Below, piece by piece: positions 1 to 11,406 of a stretch of DNA of 64,000 nt; position 1 is the first letter of the stretch; every line of letters begins with the position of its first letter. The notes under the pieces were generated by a model, which did not search any database, was not told where the DNA came from, and saw only the letters and a program-made list of their open reading frames with translations. The translations under genes were made by a program, and so were the position numbers. The DNA lies in contig JARGXX010000025.1 in assembly GCA_030374765.1 (NCBI GenBank), positions 992,001 to 1,056,000 of the forward strand, read 5' to 3'. This DNA comes from Agarophyton chilense. Lineage: Eukaryota > Rhodophyta > Florideophyceae > Gracilariales > Gracilariaceae.

Positions 1-306
1 GTTGATTTGAAGAGTGTGGATGAACATTGTACCAAGTTCAACGGTGACCATAAGAAGGATCTCGGAATAAAACTTGGTCTTCCGATTCGTGACGAACGAA
101 CTCTGGTAAATCCTCATGCAATATTTTGTGAGCTGCCAGGAGACATAGTTGGCGATCAAATTGAGGTTTATTCTGTTGCTGATCAAGCATGGAGAAGTGC
201 AGTCGTGTCATGCAGGCTTCCCGATAGCAAGCATGTACTTATTTTCTTTGATGGTGTTGTTGAGCGCGTGATGCTTCGTGAGAAGCTTTGGCGTCCCGTT
301 GCCTGA
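1..306 (+). CDS. C-terminal end of a protein with a Tudor-like domain (partial)
   Basis: The frame is open from the first base of the window and stops at 304-306, so this is the 3' end of a longer gene. The last 50 or so residues alternate short strands in the order expected of a Tudor/Agenet-like barrel: an IEVYS strand, an aromatic W, a VVSC strand, a basic KHVLIFF strand, then DG followed by VERVMLREKLW. The same pattern (KH..YDDG..E.L.L...W) closes the Tudor-like modules of cohesin-associated PDS5 and of several chromatin proteins. A reader of histone tails or a chromatin-bound factor is therefore likely, but the catalytic or partner-binding part lies outside the window. The domain call rests on pattern only. 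Confidence 0.5.
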   Translation, partial: VDLKSVDEHCTKFNGDHKKDLGIKLGLPIRDERTLVNPHAIFCELPGDIVGDQIEVYSVADQAWRSAVVSCRLPDSKHVLIFFDGVVERVMLREKLWRPVA

Positions 307-1440
307 ATATTTCTGTTGCAGGATGCAACGGCATGTTCACATGAGTCGTAATTGTACTGCAGTTTACAGGCGGCTCACTGACCATGCCTATCTAGGACAC
401 AGTGTATACTACATGAATTTCGATATAAAGAGAATCCGTTCGTATTGGTGTCCTGCTGTAGCAACATCAGAAGCCACCTCCTTCGAGATATTTGTCACAT
501 GCAAATTCGTGCTCATGGATTTTATTAGAAGTCTCAGATCAGAGTTTGTGTCTGTGATGTAATGTGACAGAAGCCAACTTGTTTGACATTCGTGTTAAAA
601 GAACGTGCATTTCCGGCGGTTCTTCAGCAACAAAGGGGGAAAGTAAATAGTTTGCCGTAGTGCTGTGATTTTCTAACGCTTTGAGTCTGAAATAGAATTT
701 TGAAGGGTAGCGATCGATTGCTACGCAAAGTATCCTTTCGCGGACAAGGTCTCACATGAATGTCGTTCTTGAACCTCTGATAATCGATGGCCCATATGAA
801 TCGCGACGTGTGCATCAGAATTACTTGGGAGTTTGAGTTCCTTCATCATCATGATCGTGGTTCATGGTCTCGTAGTAAACCATGTGCCCCAAATTGCGTA
901 TCAGAACGCGAGAGAGAGGGACTTCCTTACGTTATTGTGATCATCTTCTCACATAACACAAATGGTTCATATCCCTAGACGCCATCAATAGTGGATATGT
1001 TCGTCCACCACCGGTTGATGTGGAAGATTATGGTCCTTACAAAAGTATCAGTAAGCATATTCGATTTCACGACAGTTCTTCTTCTTTTCTTTCTGGGCCT
1101 TTTGCAAAGATCAATTCCTCTAACGTGCTTCCAATTGGTCTCCAGAACGACATACATGGATTCACTCTGGTGGGCATCACGTTACTTTTGACTGGCTGCA
1201 CAGAACATTGGCCAGCGTTTTCGACATAATACTGCACCTAACTACGGACAAAAGCAGTTAGCACATCGTCAACGACATTTACTAGGAAGTGCATTGAATT
1301 ATGAAGTGATGCTGTCCCATCGTTGGTACCGACGGTGTGCCAGAAGCGTATGCGTTCTATCCTTCATGTAGCGAGGACCAGTACCGAAATCATATCTTGG
1401 CCCCAGTAAAATAGCTTCAGTCGCTTCCATCGAACTAGAG
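307..1440. other. Intergenic, no gene seen
   Basis: About 1.1 kb between the partial Tudor-like gene and the BAR-like gene. Only short open frames without recognisable motifs are present on either strand. No RNA gene was recognised. Confidence 0.5.
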
Positions 1441-1456
1441 ACAAATCAGCCGGTAT

Positions 1457-1464
1457 TATTTAAA
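1457..1464 (+). promoter_or_regulatory. Possible TATA-like element of the BAR-like gene
   Basis: TATTTAAA lies about 108 bp upstream of the ATG at 1572 in otherwise mixed-composition sequence. It is the best AT-rich core-promoter candidate there. Nothing else supports it. Confidence 0.2.
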
Positions 1465-1571
1465 GCACGCTTCACAGGTGTGGTTTCCTGCCGATGATTC
1501 GAGACTAGCAGAGCCGCCCTCCCTTCTCAATCAGAAGACGTCAGCACTCCGACACGTCACGCTATTTAACC

Positions 1572-2282
1572 ATGTGTCAATCACATTCAGTTCACAAGAT
1601 AAGAAAGAAATTTTCCAAGGCAACCACCAGAGAAAGCACCATCGAATCGAACATTGCTGCGCCGTATGTCCTGGAGAAAAAAGGACTTCTAAGGGAGAAA
1701 GCTGGGCTTACGAAAGCCCTTCAGTTCCTACAAAGTGGAAAGGCAGCATGGGAGCAGGTGGCAAACATCCAAAAAGAATTCAGTGAACATATTCTTGGGG
1801 AGTGCGATGTTTCTTCTCCGGTTTACAGCGTTGTAAACAATACTGCGAACAATGTAAGAGGTCTCAACACTGAACTGAAAACCGAAAGTAGCCCTGATGA
1901 GTCATTCGTGATTCTCTCTCGCAACGTGAAGGCCTACATCGGCGAACTGAATGATATCGAGAAGGATTTCGTTGATGTTGAGACCAGCTTTACCGAAATG
2001 CTCCGATATGAGGGGAAAGTCGAAAAGCTAAAATCCAAGAAGAACCCAAAAATGGATAAGGTGAATAGAAATATTGACAAGATGGCGGTCAGTCGATCTG
2101 TACATGAGTCAAAAGTAGGAGCAATTACGGAAAGGATAAGGGCTGTTCGCTCCAAATACGACGGCGTGCTCCAGGCGACTCTCCACTCATTTTGGTTGGG
2201 ACAATCCAAGTACATGGGTCTCGTTGAGAAACGCACTGATTCTATCAGGCAGACCGCTCTCGACCACAAGGATGAAATGTAG
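1572..2282 (+). CDS. BAR-domain-like coiled-coil protein
   Basis: A 236-residue intronless protein, probably membrane-curving and acting at endocytic or vesicle membranes. It is almost wholly helical. The order of features follows classic BAR domains: a basic N-terminus (residues 1-20), a first long helix with FLQSGKAAWEQVANIQKEF (about 52-70), a second with ILSRNVKAYIGELNDIEKDF, then a YEGKVEKLKSKKNPK segment matching the Y..K...LK.KK stretch of BAR helix 2. The last helix, with LHSFWLGQSKYMGLVEK, matches the aF..aQ..y signature of helix 3. No SH3 or PH domain follows, so this is a stand-alone BAR. The ATG at 1572 is the first in frame that gives the basic leader. The family call is from pattern; another coiled-coil protein remains possible. 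Confidence 0.6.
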   Translation: MCQSHSVHKIRKKFSKATTRESTIESNIAAPYVLEKKGLLREKAGLTKALQFLQSGKAAWEQVANIQKEFSEHILGECDVSSPVYSVVNNTANNVRGLNTELKTESSPDESFVILSRNVKAYIGELNDIEKDFVDVETSFTEMLRYEGKVEKLKSKKNPKMDKVNRNIDKMAVSRSVHESKVGAITERIRAVRSKYDGVLQATLHSFWLGQSKYMGLVEKRTDSIRQTALDHKDEM

Positions 2283-3901
2283 AAATTGGTCCGCACTGAA
2301 AGCTATTGCTGTCAACGTTGATCTATGATTGAAAAGTTGGATAGTTCGTCTTTAGGCCGAACTATTGACTTGTCTTCAGTATTTCATAAAGTTCTCTTTT
2401 CGTCGTTCCATTTTTGTAAATGTACTGTCTTCTTTCGTGACGCACAAGGGTTGTTTCGCTCACCCCTAACACAGTAACACGCATCCTAAAGGAAACCCAC
2501 CACGCATGACAACTTTACGCTTTCTGATGACCGTATTTCTTCCGATAGAAGGCATTGGTTCTTAGAAATCTTCGCGACTCCGATAGCATTGTGCATTCAA
2601 CCTTTGCCCCGGTCCCCGAAACAAATGTGGCCCACGTCTTTTTTCGTCGGTTCCCCAACTTGCATCGAGTTACTGAAAAATCTATTGGGTTCTTAAGAAT
2701 ACGACTACCGTAATCTCTGGTGTGCGATATTAAGCTGTCGATTATCGTTGATGACTACAATGGAAACGAAACTGTTCTAAGTTGCCGGATATCCTTGGCC
2801 CTAGGCGTTGCTAAACAAGAATGGAACACGCTAAACAGAAAGAGAGAAATGGCATTCGTTCTCTTTCTATGACATGGGTATCCTACAGAGTACATAAAAG
2901 GGTCAAACTTTCTGGCATTTGTATTGGGATGGCATAAGCTAGGAAGGATAATTTATTCATGAAATCCAAGAGAAGGTTTTCCAAAACGCTTTGAAAATCA
3001 ATTACCATGTTACAATTCCCTCCGCACCGTCGTCGATCAGTCTACAACGTCGTTAACGAATCTTGGTGGGACACCATTTTCCTTCACGCGTTCCGATTTC
3101 CGATACATGGACAATGCTAAAACTTCTTCCGATCCTCTACCCTTTCCCAGCAGCCATGCTTCTTTTGATGCGCTCTTCATCCCACTCGTGAAAAGCAGAC
3201 CGCACAGTAAGGCGAAGGTGTCCTCCTCCTGGATAGATGGCCCAGAAATATTGATGTCGAAATTCCATCACTTGAGCAGAAGTGATACAAAGTAAGATTT
3301 TCGAATAGCACGCGGTACGGATTATATCATAGTCCACAACTCTTCATTGTGCTTTCCAAAAAGGAATCTCATCGGTGCCGAGCAGAGCGAGCCAGTCAGA
3401 GCTGTCAACGAGCTAAGCACCCTCTCTTCACCCCTGCAAAGACACGTCAGAACGAAGAGAATCGCCTCCTGTTTCACTGCTTCATATCTAATGCTGCGCG
3501 TACGGACAAGTATTCCGCGTCACATTAGAGAGCGGAAACTGTTCGTGTTAGAATGATCCAGCTACAGCCATTCTACTCTGGCCTTGTTCAAGAGAGAGGT
3601 AGGATCAGGTGTGCGAAAGTCCTTCAACTGTCTCCTGAGTAGCGGTATCCTTAGGATACATAGGATCTCAAACCCGATTAAGAGATAAGCGGCATTAAGG
3701 GTGCACACGAAGCTGTAAACTTCACGCGGTAGTGTAGCTCAGTGCTTGAAATACGTAGCGCCTTGCTGAAGGTGACAATAACGTCTCCATCTCGAGTCAT
3801 GCAATGCAGTTCTTGACTTCAGAGAATTCAGTGAATGAAATGAAATTTGCCGCAAGCTATATAGCGACTTCGTACTACGAAGCCCTTGAAGTTCCTAGGC
3901 T
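2283..3901. other. Intergenic, no gene seen
   Basis: About 1.6 kb between the BAR-like gene and the 3' end of the peptidase gene. It holds only short unrelated frames. A short minus-strand frame at 3137-3337 has no recognisable domain. A weak tRNA-like stretch near 3727-3800 is treated under rejected items. Confidence 0.5.
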
Positions 3902-6436
3902 TCATTTACCCATTTCGGCCATAAAGTCCAAAGTGCAAACCCAAGCATCATCACCTTCTGGGACTTCATCAACGGCATGTCCGCATCTTTCATACCATCT
4001 GAGTACAACAGTATCCTTCTGAAATACAGAATTCATTTTTCGTCTCCAAGTGAGACCTTGCCCAGCTGGCACCCGCTTATCCATCCCTCCGACCAGCAAA
4101 AGTGTCTTTCCCGGTGAAACCCCAGATTCAAATGCTTCAGATACGAAGTTTACCGGTGAAACCTTGTCCATTTTAGCACGAGCACGCTCATCGGGCACTA
4201 GACCTTCGGTGGCTCGTGACCCTGACTCACAAAAGCACCAGTCAGGTATGTCTGTGCTAGCCACCATACCGGCGATATCCACAACAGGGTTTCTGAGCAC
4301 AGTGCGACTGAACAGATTTGGAACAAGACTTGTGTGGGCACCAATGAAGCCACTATGACTACCGCCGACAAACCCTGTCCAAGTACGATCAAAACTGTAC
4401 TCTCGAATTGCCCATCTTGTCGCTTGAACTACTTCATTGATCTCCTGAGTTCCAACCCTTCCGGGTAACGTTTCCAAAGATTTCTGCCCCAACCCGAGAG
4501 AGCCACGATAGTTTACATAAAGTACAGCATATCCCGATTGTAACAGAGCCATTGTAGCCAAAGAGTAACCATTCACGGTAGACACATGTGGTCCACCATG
4601 AGGAAAAGATATGAGCTTTGTGGCTTGATTCCCAGGAGGAGGTGTGATAACAGTAATTTGGAATCGTATATGTGATGGGTCCCGTAAATTATCGTACAAA
4701 CGAGCGTACTTATCAAAAGAGTCTCTAGTTGACGGATCTTGGGCGACCATATCATAAGTAGCGAACGAATTGATGCACTTCCGCAATGCTTGCACGGACT
4801 CCGAAGGGGTGTTGATTGGCTGCACAGCAATTGACGTGCGGGTTTCGTTCAGCCTTAGACGAAATAACCGTGGGGGATTGGCTGGATTGCTCGTTGAAAC
4901 TAGCAGTGTAGAACCCCATATGTCAAGAATTTCGACGTTTCCTTGAGATATATCGTAATATTCCTTTGGCAACCTAGCCGCCGCTAGCTTTGACAAATCT
5001 GTGAAACGTAGATCCTCATGGGGCTCAAAGCTTCCACGTCGTGTATCAAACTTCACAGAAAGGATCCTGTTGACAGAACCCCAGATAGTGTTGAATACAA
5101 GGGTCTTGCTATCAAGCCATGGGTTTCCTGGCAAAGAATGAAGATATAAACCAGGAAACTCGTTCTGAGCCGGATCTGGAGGGACATCGATCAGCGTATA
5201 CGGCTTTCCGAAAACGCCAGTCTTCAATGAAATGCACCTTAGCATCTTAGTGGCGTTGTGGGGAGCAATGCGACGCTTCTCCTTCGCATCTGCTTTTCGA
5301 GGTGTGCTAATGTACACAATTTGGTGACTATCTTGTGAGAATCGGGGCGAGTTGCAGCAAAAGTCATCAACGTCGGTATCGCTTGAGACAACCTTCAAGG
5401 AATTGGGCATATCGACTATATCATCAGATGTCGCCGGTGCAGAAAATACAACGATGGCTGAGAATCGATTGTAACAATAACGGATTCCAAGGTCGTACGG
5501 AAGCAGGTGTTCTTCTTCGCATAGATCATCACCAGACGCATAGGTGCCCCTTCGCATCGTAGCAACTATCCATTCTCCATCAGGGCTCCATTCGGGTTCA
5601 CCAAAAATCACATCGGGAGAAACGTCAGGGAGATCGGAAGCGAGGCAAACTTTCCCGCAATTCACGTCTGCGATGAATATTGCTGGAGATCTTCGAGTGA
5701 CGTAGGCCTCCCCCAGCGGAGTTCTCGCATTTTCATCGAACTGGAAAACCAGAGGCTCTCTCCATGATATAAATGGGTCCTTCTCTTTCCCGTCTTTTCT
5801 CATAAGCTTTGGACTAGGACGATCAGCAACGTACGCTATCATTTTCTCATCTGGAGACCAGGTCACTCTCCCAAACCACTCATCAGTAAAAATGGGACCA
5901 TGGACGATTTCGGGAATCTCCCATGTGTTGAGCAAACCGCCTTCAGTAGACCAGAGCTCTGCTATAATCGAACTTCCTTTTCCTTTTGATTCATCATTTG
6001 TCGTGAACCGAACAAGCTTCGAACGGGTGGGGGAGTAGTAAGAATTCACGGCAGAAGAATCCCTCACTTCCACAGGAGCGGACGAAATAAACTGGTCTTG
6101 AGACGTTGTGCTGTACGTTGTAGAGTAAAATCGTCTACGGCTGTTGATAACATCGCGTTGGGTCCAAACTGCAGTGACAGAGTTCGCCTCTTCCCGCATT
6201 ATGTGGGCTGAACGTAGACAAGGACTGGCCAAACAAAGCTCAGCCCATAGCTTTGCGTTCGATTTTCTCGAGCTCAAGAGCCTCGACCTCATAGTCATTT
6301 CACTCTGGATTACGGGGTTCGTAGGCGAATTTCTTCCAGTTCCAGAACGACTGATGAGCGGGCGCAGATCAGGTATAAAGGAAGATGCAAAAAGCATGAA
6401 TCGATCTGCGTTGTGAAGATCGAGTCTTTTGCCCAT
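3902..6436 (-). CDS. Acylaminoacyl-peptidase-type serine peptidase (S9C, APEH/AARE)
   Basis: A prolyl-oligopeptidase family enzyme that removes N-acylated amino acids from short peptides and helps clear oxidised proteins; cytosolic in most eukaryotes, also plastidial in plants. The open frame is 844 residues in one exon. Residues about 60-560 form the beta-propeller, with repeated WSPD.K blocks. The C-terminal alpha/beta hydrolase has the nucleophile in GGSHSGF (Ser693), Asp786 in LLLVGGMDKRVP and His820 in CGHAVDE, the full triad. The stretch around VWTQRD near residue 90 aligns with the start of animal APEH, so residues 1-46 are an extension. Met14 opens a hydroxylated, basic segment that could be an organelle leader, and Met47 (start near 6298) is an alternative start. 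The second Gly of the usual GxSxGG is Ser here. Confidence 0.88.
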   Translation of the reverse strand: MGKRLDLHNADRFMLFASSFIPDLRPLISRSGTGRNSPTNPVIQSEMTMRSRLLSSRKSNAKLWAELCLASPCLRSAHIMREEANSVTAVWTQRDVINSRRRFYSTTYSTTSQDQFISSAPVEVRDSSAVNSYYSPTRSKLVRFTTNDESKGKGSSIIAELWSTEGGLLNTWEIPEIVHGPIFTDEWFGRVTWSPDEKMIAYVADRPSPKLMRKDGKEKDPFISWREPLVFQFDENARTPLGEAYVTRRSPAIFIADVNCGKVCLASDLPDVSPDVIFGEPEWSPDGEWIVATMRRGTYASGDDLCEEEHLLPYDLGIRYCYNRFSAIVVFSAPATSDDIVDMPNSLKVVSSDTDVDDFCCNSPRFSQDSHQIVYISTPRKADAKEKRRIAPHNATKMLRCISLKTGVFGKPYTLIDVPPDPAQNEFPGLYLHSLPGNPWLDSKTLVFNTIWGSVNRILSVKFDTRRGSFEPHEDLRFTDLSKLAAARLPKEYYDISQGNVEILDIWGSTLLVSTSNPANPPRLFRLRLNETRTSIAVQPINTPSESVQALRKCINSFATYDMVAQDPSTRDSFDKYARLYDNLRDPSHIRFQITVITPPPGNQATKLISFPHGGPHVSTVNGYSLATMALLQSGYAVLYVNYRGSLGLGQKSLETLPGRVGTQEINEVVQATRWAIREYSFDRTWTGFVGGSHSGFIGAHTSLVPNLFSRTVLRNPVVDIAGMVASTDIPDWCFCESGSRATEGLVPDERARAKMDKVSPVNFVSEAFESGVSPGKTLLLVGGMDKRVPAGQGLTWRRKMNSVFQKDTVVLRWYERCGHAVDEVPEGDDAWVCTLDFMAEMGK

Positions 6437-7760
6437 CTATGGCGGATGCCTGTGCCATTGTACTGTAATCATTTCCACCATTGCTTTACCTTTCAACAAG
6501 TCTCAGATCTCGCCCATGCACCGGTGTCCTCGGGAGCTTGAACATTTCCAACTATCTGTCAGTACACTGCTGTACAGTCCATGACATCCCGAGCCTCCTG
6601 TGGGCGCCATCTTTGGTGTGACGCTGTGGGCTTGACGTTACAGTAAACTTCGGCGTAATAAAGCCTTTTCCGTTACTGAATGGCCCAGATAGATGAAATG
6701 AGATATAAATATTTTGAAATAAACTTCTTAAACTTCTTAGACTTCTTAAACCAACGATACCAAAGACTTATGCCAATAGTCACTAGGGGTCAGAAACCCT
6801 GGCTTCCTGTCAGACACTCCGGATGTGTAACGATTTATTCAGCCTTCCCACTTCTGATTTATCCAGAAGCAGGCGTGTAAAATCCTTACAAGGCTTCCCG
6901 AGGAGAGGTAATAACAAAAAGATATGTTTTCACTCTATAACCGAAGCTGAAAGTTTGCGGGAAAGGTTACGCGGCACCATTGGCGACAGCTTCCCGCCCA
7001 GTACTAGATTCCAGATCGCCGCGAATTCCTTACGACCATCACATGATTTGCACTCTGTAGGAGCTCTCTAAACCGATCCAGTACGGTTGGTGCAAACAGA
7101 CCGTCTACTGTTAACGCCGAGGGTGCTTAAACCGGTGCAGTGGGCTGACAGGCTGTGATCCGCTCAGCAACTAACGCCTCACTGGACCCCTGTACTGCAG
7201 CAAACGTCTCACAGAATTTTTATAATGTATGGGGTTGAACTTCCAGCGGCAGTCTCCTCACTGGATCCCAGGCGGCAAACGCCTCACCTTTTGATAAAGT
7301 TGAAGGGCTCGAATCCAAATGAAAATAATGTTGTTGGGTGTTAATTGTTGGTTGAAGTCGTCGGAGAGAGAACTCGGAGACATCATAGTCCTTTTTATAG
7401 AGATCTAAAACCTCCAAAACGGAGCTGAAACGCATTACTACTCGATACTTACTACTTTGTGTTTCCAGGTTACTCTAATTGCTGCTAGCAGCGTTTAAAG
7501 CAGCACACTAACCAATAAATTTAAAACAACTATATAATTTTTTCTAATTTGCCATTATGGCTTTTGACGCCATCGGTGAAATATAGTGTGCAGGTCCTGC
7601 TGGCACTCCCTAAACGTGTGTTACAGCAATTCTGGAACACTGTACGCCATACGGTACCCGCACCGCCGCTTACCTAACGGTTGCTACGCCGCAGCAACCT
7701 TAAGTCCATATCATCCAGTTGTTGCGGGATATAGCTTTTTAAACGACGTACATGTATCCT
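6437..7760. other. Left edge of the mobile-element block, no gene seen
   Basis: No coding region is supported. Around 7165-7290 two imperfect copies of a unit containing CCTCACTGGA.CC and GCAAACG.CTCAC follow each other, and the stretch ends with an AT-rich part near 7500-7560. It may hold the 3' terminal repeat of the broken Gypsy-3 to its right, but no matching second copy lies in the window. Confidence 0.35.
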
Positions 7761-8137
7761 TTAACGAGTGTATCGGTTGTGTTGTGACACCAGAATATTC
7801 CTCGGGTGATCTGCTTGAACAACACGGCAGGGTCTAAAAGATTTGGAGCAGAAAGTTGGCCATTTGATCGTCGCATTCATTGATTTTCTTTTTGCCACGA
7901 GAACTTGGTCTCCAATATGAAATCTTCTTATCTTTTCTGAGATATCCTTAGTGACTCGTAAATCTGTACGTCCTGCCCTAGGGTTACATACCGCCAAAGT
8001 TTATATAGTCCTGAACGTCTTGGATGAGTTACCAAGGCACGCCGTTATGCCAGAGTCTTGCGATGACATACGGGGTTCACTCCGTAAAGTAACGCAAAGA
8101 GCGAGATGCCACATTCAAGGTGTCGACGTCGGTAACC

Positions 8138-8872
8138 TTAGAGAACTGATGACAATTCGTCATCCCAAGTTGAACCATTGGCCAAACCCATCTTTCCAAG
8201 GGCTCTTTTCAGTGTACCAACCATTCTTTCTGCCCTAACATTGGACATTGGTGCGTAAGCTAGAACCGTTCTCCATATGATTCCTTTCTGGTTCATGAAT
8301 GATGTGAGTGGCCGCGATGTGAAGCAGGTTACATTGTTCGACACTTTGATCCGAGGAAGGCCAAAAGGAAAGGTAATTCCCTTCTTCACAAAATCCAAAA
8401 CAGATTTCGACGTTGTATCCTTTGTTGGTGCAGCAATCGGCCAACCAGTGAGATGCACAACACAGACCTTTATAAATCGATTCCCAGCCTTACTCCTCTG
8501 AAATGGTCCTGCGAAATCAATTGAAAAAATTTCAAAGAGAGAAGAGACCGGTGTGCGAAGAATTCTGTAGTACCTGGGAAGTGAAGCCATTCTCTGACAA
8601 GCATCACAACTTTTCACGTATTCACCGACCTCCCGATACATATTACGCCACCAAAACCTTTCCGTTATTAACTTTCTTGTAGCTTTCACATCCCAGTGTC
8701 CAATTTCATCGTGAAAAGATCGCAGAATATCATTTCTCTGGATAAGGTCAGGTACGACTCGTAAGCCATTTGCCGTTCTTCGAAACAATTTTCCTTCCCA
8801 GACCAGGAACTGTTTTGTATTCCGTTTCACGATTTGAGTAACACAGGCGTCGAGGTCATTCAACGGTAACAT
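8138..8872 (-). pseudogene. Gypsy-3 integrase region
   Basis: Shows the integrase zinc-binding region (H...GHWDVKAT, then CDACQR), the start of the catalytic core at FSIDFAGPF and a late-core segment with AERMVGTLKRALGK. Part of fossil element Gypsy-3. A further short piece at 7761-7997 has a basic DQVLV-type integrase tail. Confidence 0.75.
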
Positions 8873-8896
8873 ACAAAGGTAGCGAGAAATATTCGC

Positions 8897-9256
8897 TTAC
8901 AACGGTTCAAGTCCATAATACTGGTCGGCGTCTGCAAAGAGACAAACGAGGTCTCCTTCGGCTTCGTTTGACCTGATCTGTTCTCCATGTTCAATTCTCG
9001 AGAAATAGTCTGCTGCACCATTCCCTTTTCCAGCCCGATAAACTATCTCGAAGTCACACTCTGCGAGAAAGTCAAGCCATCGACCTAGACGCCCATGTAT
9101 GTCACGTTTCTGGAAAGCATATCGAAGGGCCATATGAACGGTAACAACTTTGAAAGGAATAGATGACAGCAGATACACCCTGAACTTCTTCAGCGCAAAT
9201 ATGACTGCTAAAGCTTCTCGTTCAGAGGTTGAATAGTTCCTTTCAGCTGCGGTCAT
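8897..9256 (-). pseudogene. Gypsy-3 RNase H region
   Basis: The motif AAERNYSTSEREALAVIFALKKFR is the hallmark of Ty3/Gypsy RNase H, followed by the W-x-x-x-L..FDFEI.Y-like segment and an ADYFSR ending. Part of fossil element Gypsy-3. Confidence 0.8.
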
Positions 9257-9295
9257 CGTACGACTAGCATATTGCCATGGTTGGATCTTACCATC

Positions 9296-9974
9296 TCACA
9301 ACCTGAGCGCAGGTTGTGAAAAGGAAAAGGAAAAGGAGGGGAATAGACGAGAAGAAGAGAAAAGTAAAACAAGAAAAACAAGTGAAGGTAGTCAGCTTTG
9401 ACAATTTTACTTCGGTTGTCGGCGACTGTCATTGACAACTATATCTACCTTGCACGCAGTTCCGCCGCCGATGCTGACTGTCGGCCGGTCATCCACGTCT
9501 CACAGCTTGCCACTGTGCGACGAGGAGTTGCGCGCCAAAACAATTTCAAACATAAAGCATAACAAATAAAAACTCAAAAAAACAACCAAAAAGATGTGCC
9601 AGTGCCAACCGCCCCTCGCAGCTCAGATTCGGCTGTTACGCCCAAACCCCATACCCAGCCCACATTCGCACATTCTCTCCAGCTGCATAGCCCGTGCTCA
9701 TTCAGCGCTCTCGTCCAATCAGATCGCTCCACTTGGGCCGAAGCCCCAACACGCCCCATTAGAACCAGACCACTTGTACATACCACGTTGCATGAGGGCA
9801 TTTGCAGTAGCCAATCCGGTGGCCGTTTCATGTTGAGATTGAGTTGAGGCACATATGCGTTTGTCCGCGAAGGGTGCCCAAAAGTGCCCATGCTTAAATC
9901 CACTTTTGGGTTTTCACTGTTTCCAAGCTTCCCAGGAGGTCGGAGTGGCGGTCGACCTAAATAGTCAACACTCC
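9296..9974 (-). repeat. Copia-1 left LTR (3' LTR)
   Basis: Matches 13141-13819 along its length. It begins TCACAAC.TGAGCGCAGGTT and ends TCAACACTCC in + orientation. Both edges are set by where the three copies in the window stop matching. Confidence 0.8.
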
Positions 9975-10114
9975 TCCTCGACTGCTTCTCCAACTCCGAC
10001 GCGCTGCACATTGTTGTCATGTAGGACAGGCGTCAATGGCTTTGTAAGAATGTCTGCGTCATTGTACTCACTACGAACATAGATGACGTTGAAGAAAGAG
10101 TTTCTAACCCATTA

Positions 10115-11403
10115 TCAGATGAAGTGCAGCTTCACGTCGATGTGCTTTGCGCGACTGGATGGACAGCGCTCACCAGTTGCACAATCAATTGCACACTGGT
10201 TGTCCGAACGCACAGGCACTGCTGCATCCACTTCCAATCCGATCTCACCAAACACACGCACTAACCAAATGAGCTCCTGCGCGTCTAAAGTCAACGCGTA
10301 GTACTCGGCCTCGCCGGTAGACAACGCAACGGATGCCTGTTTCCTTGAACCCCAAACACATGTGACCGATCCAAGCTTCACCATGAATCCCGACATGGAC
10401 TTGCGATCCACCTTATCTGCGGCGAAGTGGGAGTCAACATACACGTCCAAATCGAAAGAGCCAGGGCGGTAGTGCAGAATGTGCCCAGAAGTGCCTCGTA
10501 GGTAGCGCAGCACGCGCTTTGCAGCCCTGTGACAATAGGCCGTTGTTGACTTTGGGAACCGAGCCAAGATGAGCACTGGCGCAAGTATGTCCAGGCGAGT
10601 GCGAATCCCCAAGTGCAACAGCGATCCAATGACTTGCTGGTACAACTGGGGGTCCTGGATGGACTTATCTTTCTCAGGCACCCACCCGGTAAAGAATGAC
10701 TCCACAATTGGTGTGCACGCCGGCTTCGATCGTACAAACCCAAATCGTCGCAACACGCTTTCCGTGTACACAGACTGGCCTAACGTCAGCTGGAGAGGGC
10801 GACCATCGGCATCCAAAGTCCATTTCAACTCCACACCGAAGAACAGACTCACGTCATCAGCCATGCGAAGTTCGTAGAAAGACTTGAGCTCCTCCACAAT
10901 TGCACTCCGTTCGATGGCACAGGTGGTAAAAATCAGGAGGTCATCAACATACACCAACACGAAGGCATCCTCATTGCGGTCATTGCGTCGGCGAAACACA
11001 CATGGGGTACTGGGTAATTCTTCGAAACCCATGCTTTTCAGGTCTGCGCATAGTTTCTTATGCCATGCCAAGTATGCCTGCTTAAGCCCATAAATGGCCT
11101 TGAGCAGTTAGAGGCAGCGGAAGTATTCCCAGGTGTGCCGCGAGGGGACATGACCCACACATCTTCCTCGAGCTCCCCATTGAGTAACGCCGTCTTCACG
11201 TCTACTTGAGCCAGAAACATGCGCAAGCACAACGAGAGGTACAGAAGAATGCGAACCAGGGTGAACGACTCCACTGGGGCATATGTTTCCATGTAGTCCT
11301 CACCATATGTTTGGTGGTTTCCGCCAGCCACCACACCAGCCTTGAAACGTTCAACTGATGCATCGGCATTGCGCTTCACCTTTAGAATGACATGCGTGGG
11401 CAA
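10115..11403 (-). pseudogene. Copia-1 reverse transcriptase and RNase H region
   Basis: Shows the Copia reverse transcriptase block (YGEDYMETYAPV...; VDVKTALLNGELEEDVWV), the catalytic LVYVDDLLIF, and the RNase H signatures SGFMVKLGS, ALSTGEAEYYAL and SDNQCAI, ending in AKHIDVKLHFI. Part of a fossil. Confidence 0.85.
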
Positions 11404-11406
11404 TGG

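Larger units (their letters stand above)
7761..9295 (-). mobile_element. Gypsy-3: broken Ty3/Gypsy fragment
   Basis: A fossil of the Ty3/Gypsy order read on the minus strand. Parts seen are RNase H, integrase and a short integrase C-terminal piece. The recognisable coding ends exactly where the Copia-1 terminal repeat begins at 9296, so Copia-1 interrupted it. It is old and broken, with at least several breaks. No terminal repeats were matched. Confidence 0.75.

Noticed and set aside
3137-3337. Minus-strand frame with RLTVRSAFHEWDEERIKRS resembling the end of alpha-oxoamine synthases
   Set aside because: Only one short segment is similar; no upstream frame carries the rest of such an enzyme.
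3727-3800. tRNA-like stretch (GTAGCTCAGTGC followed by CTCGAGTC)
   Set aside because: The A-box is good, but the B-box is weak and I could not form an acceptor stem or a 5-bp anticodon stem. A chance match or a dead tRNA-derived repeat is more likely.
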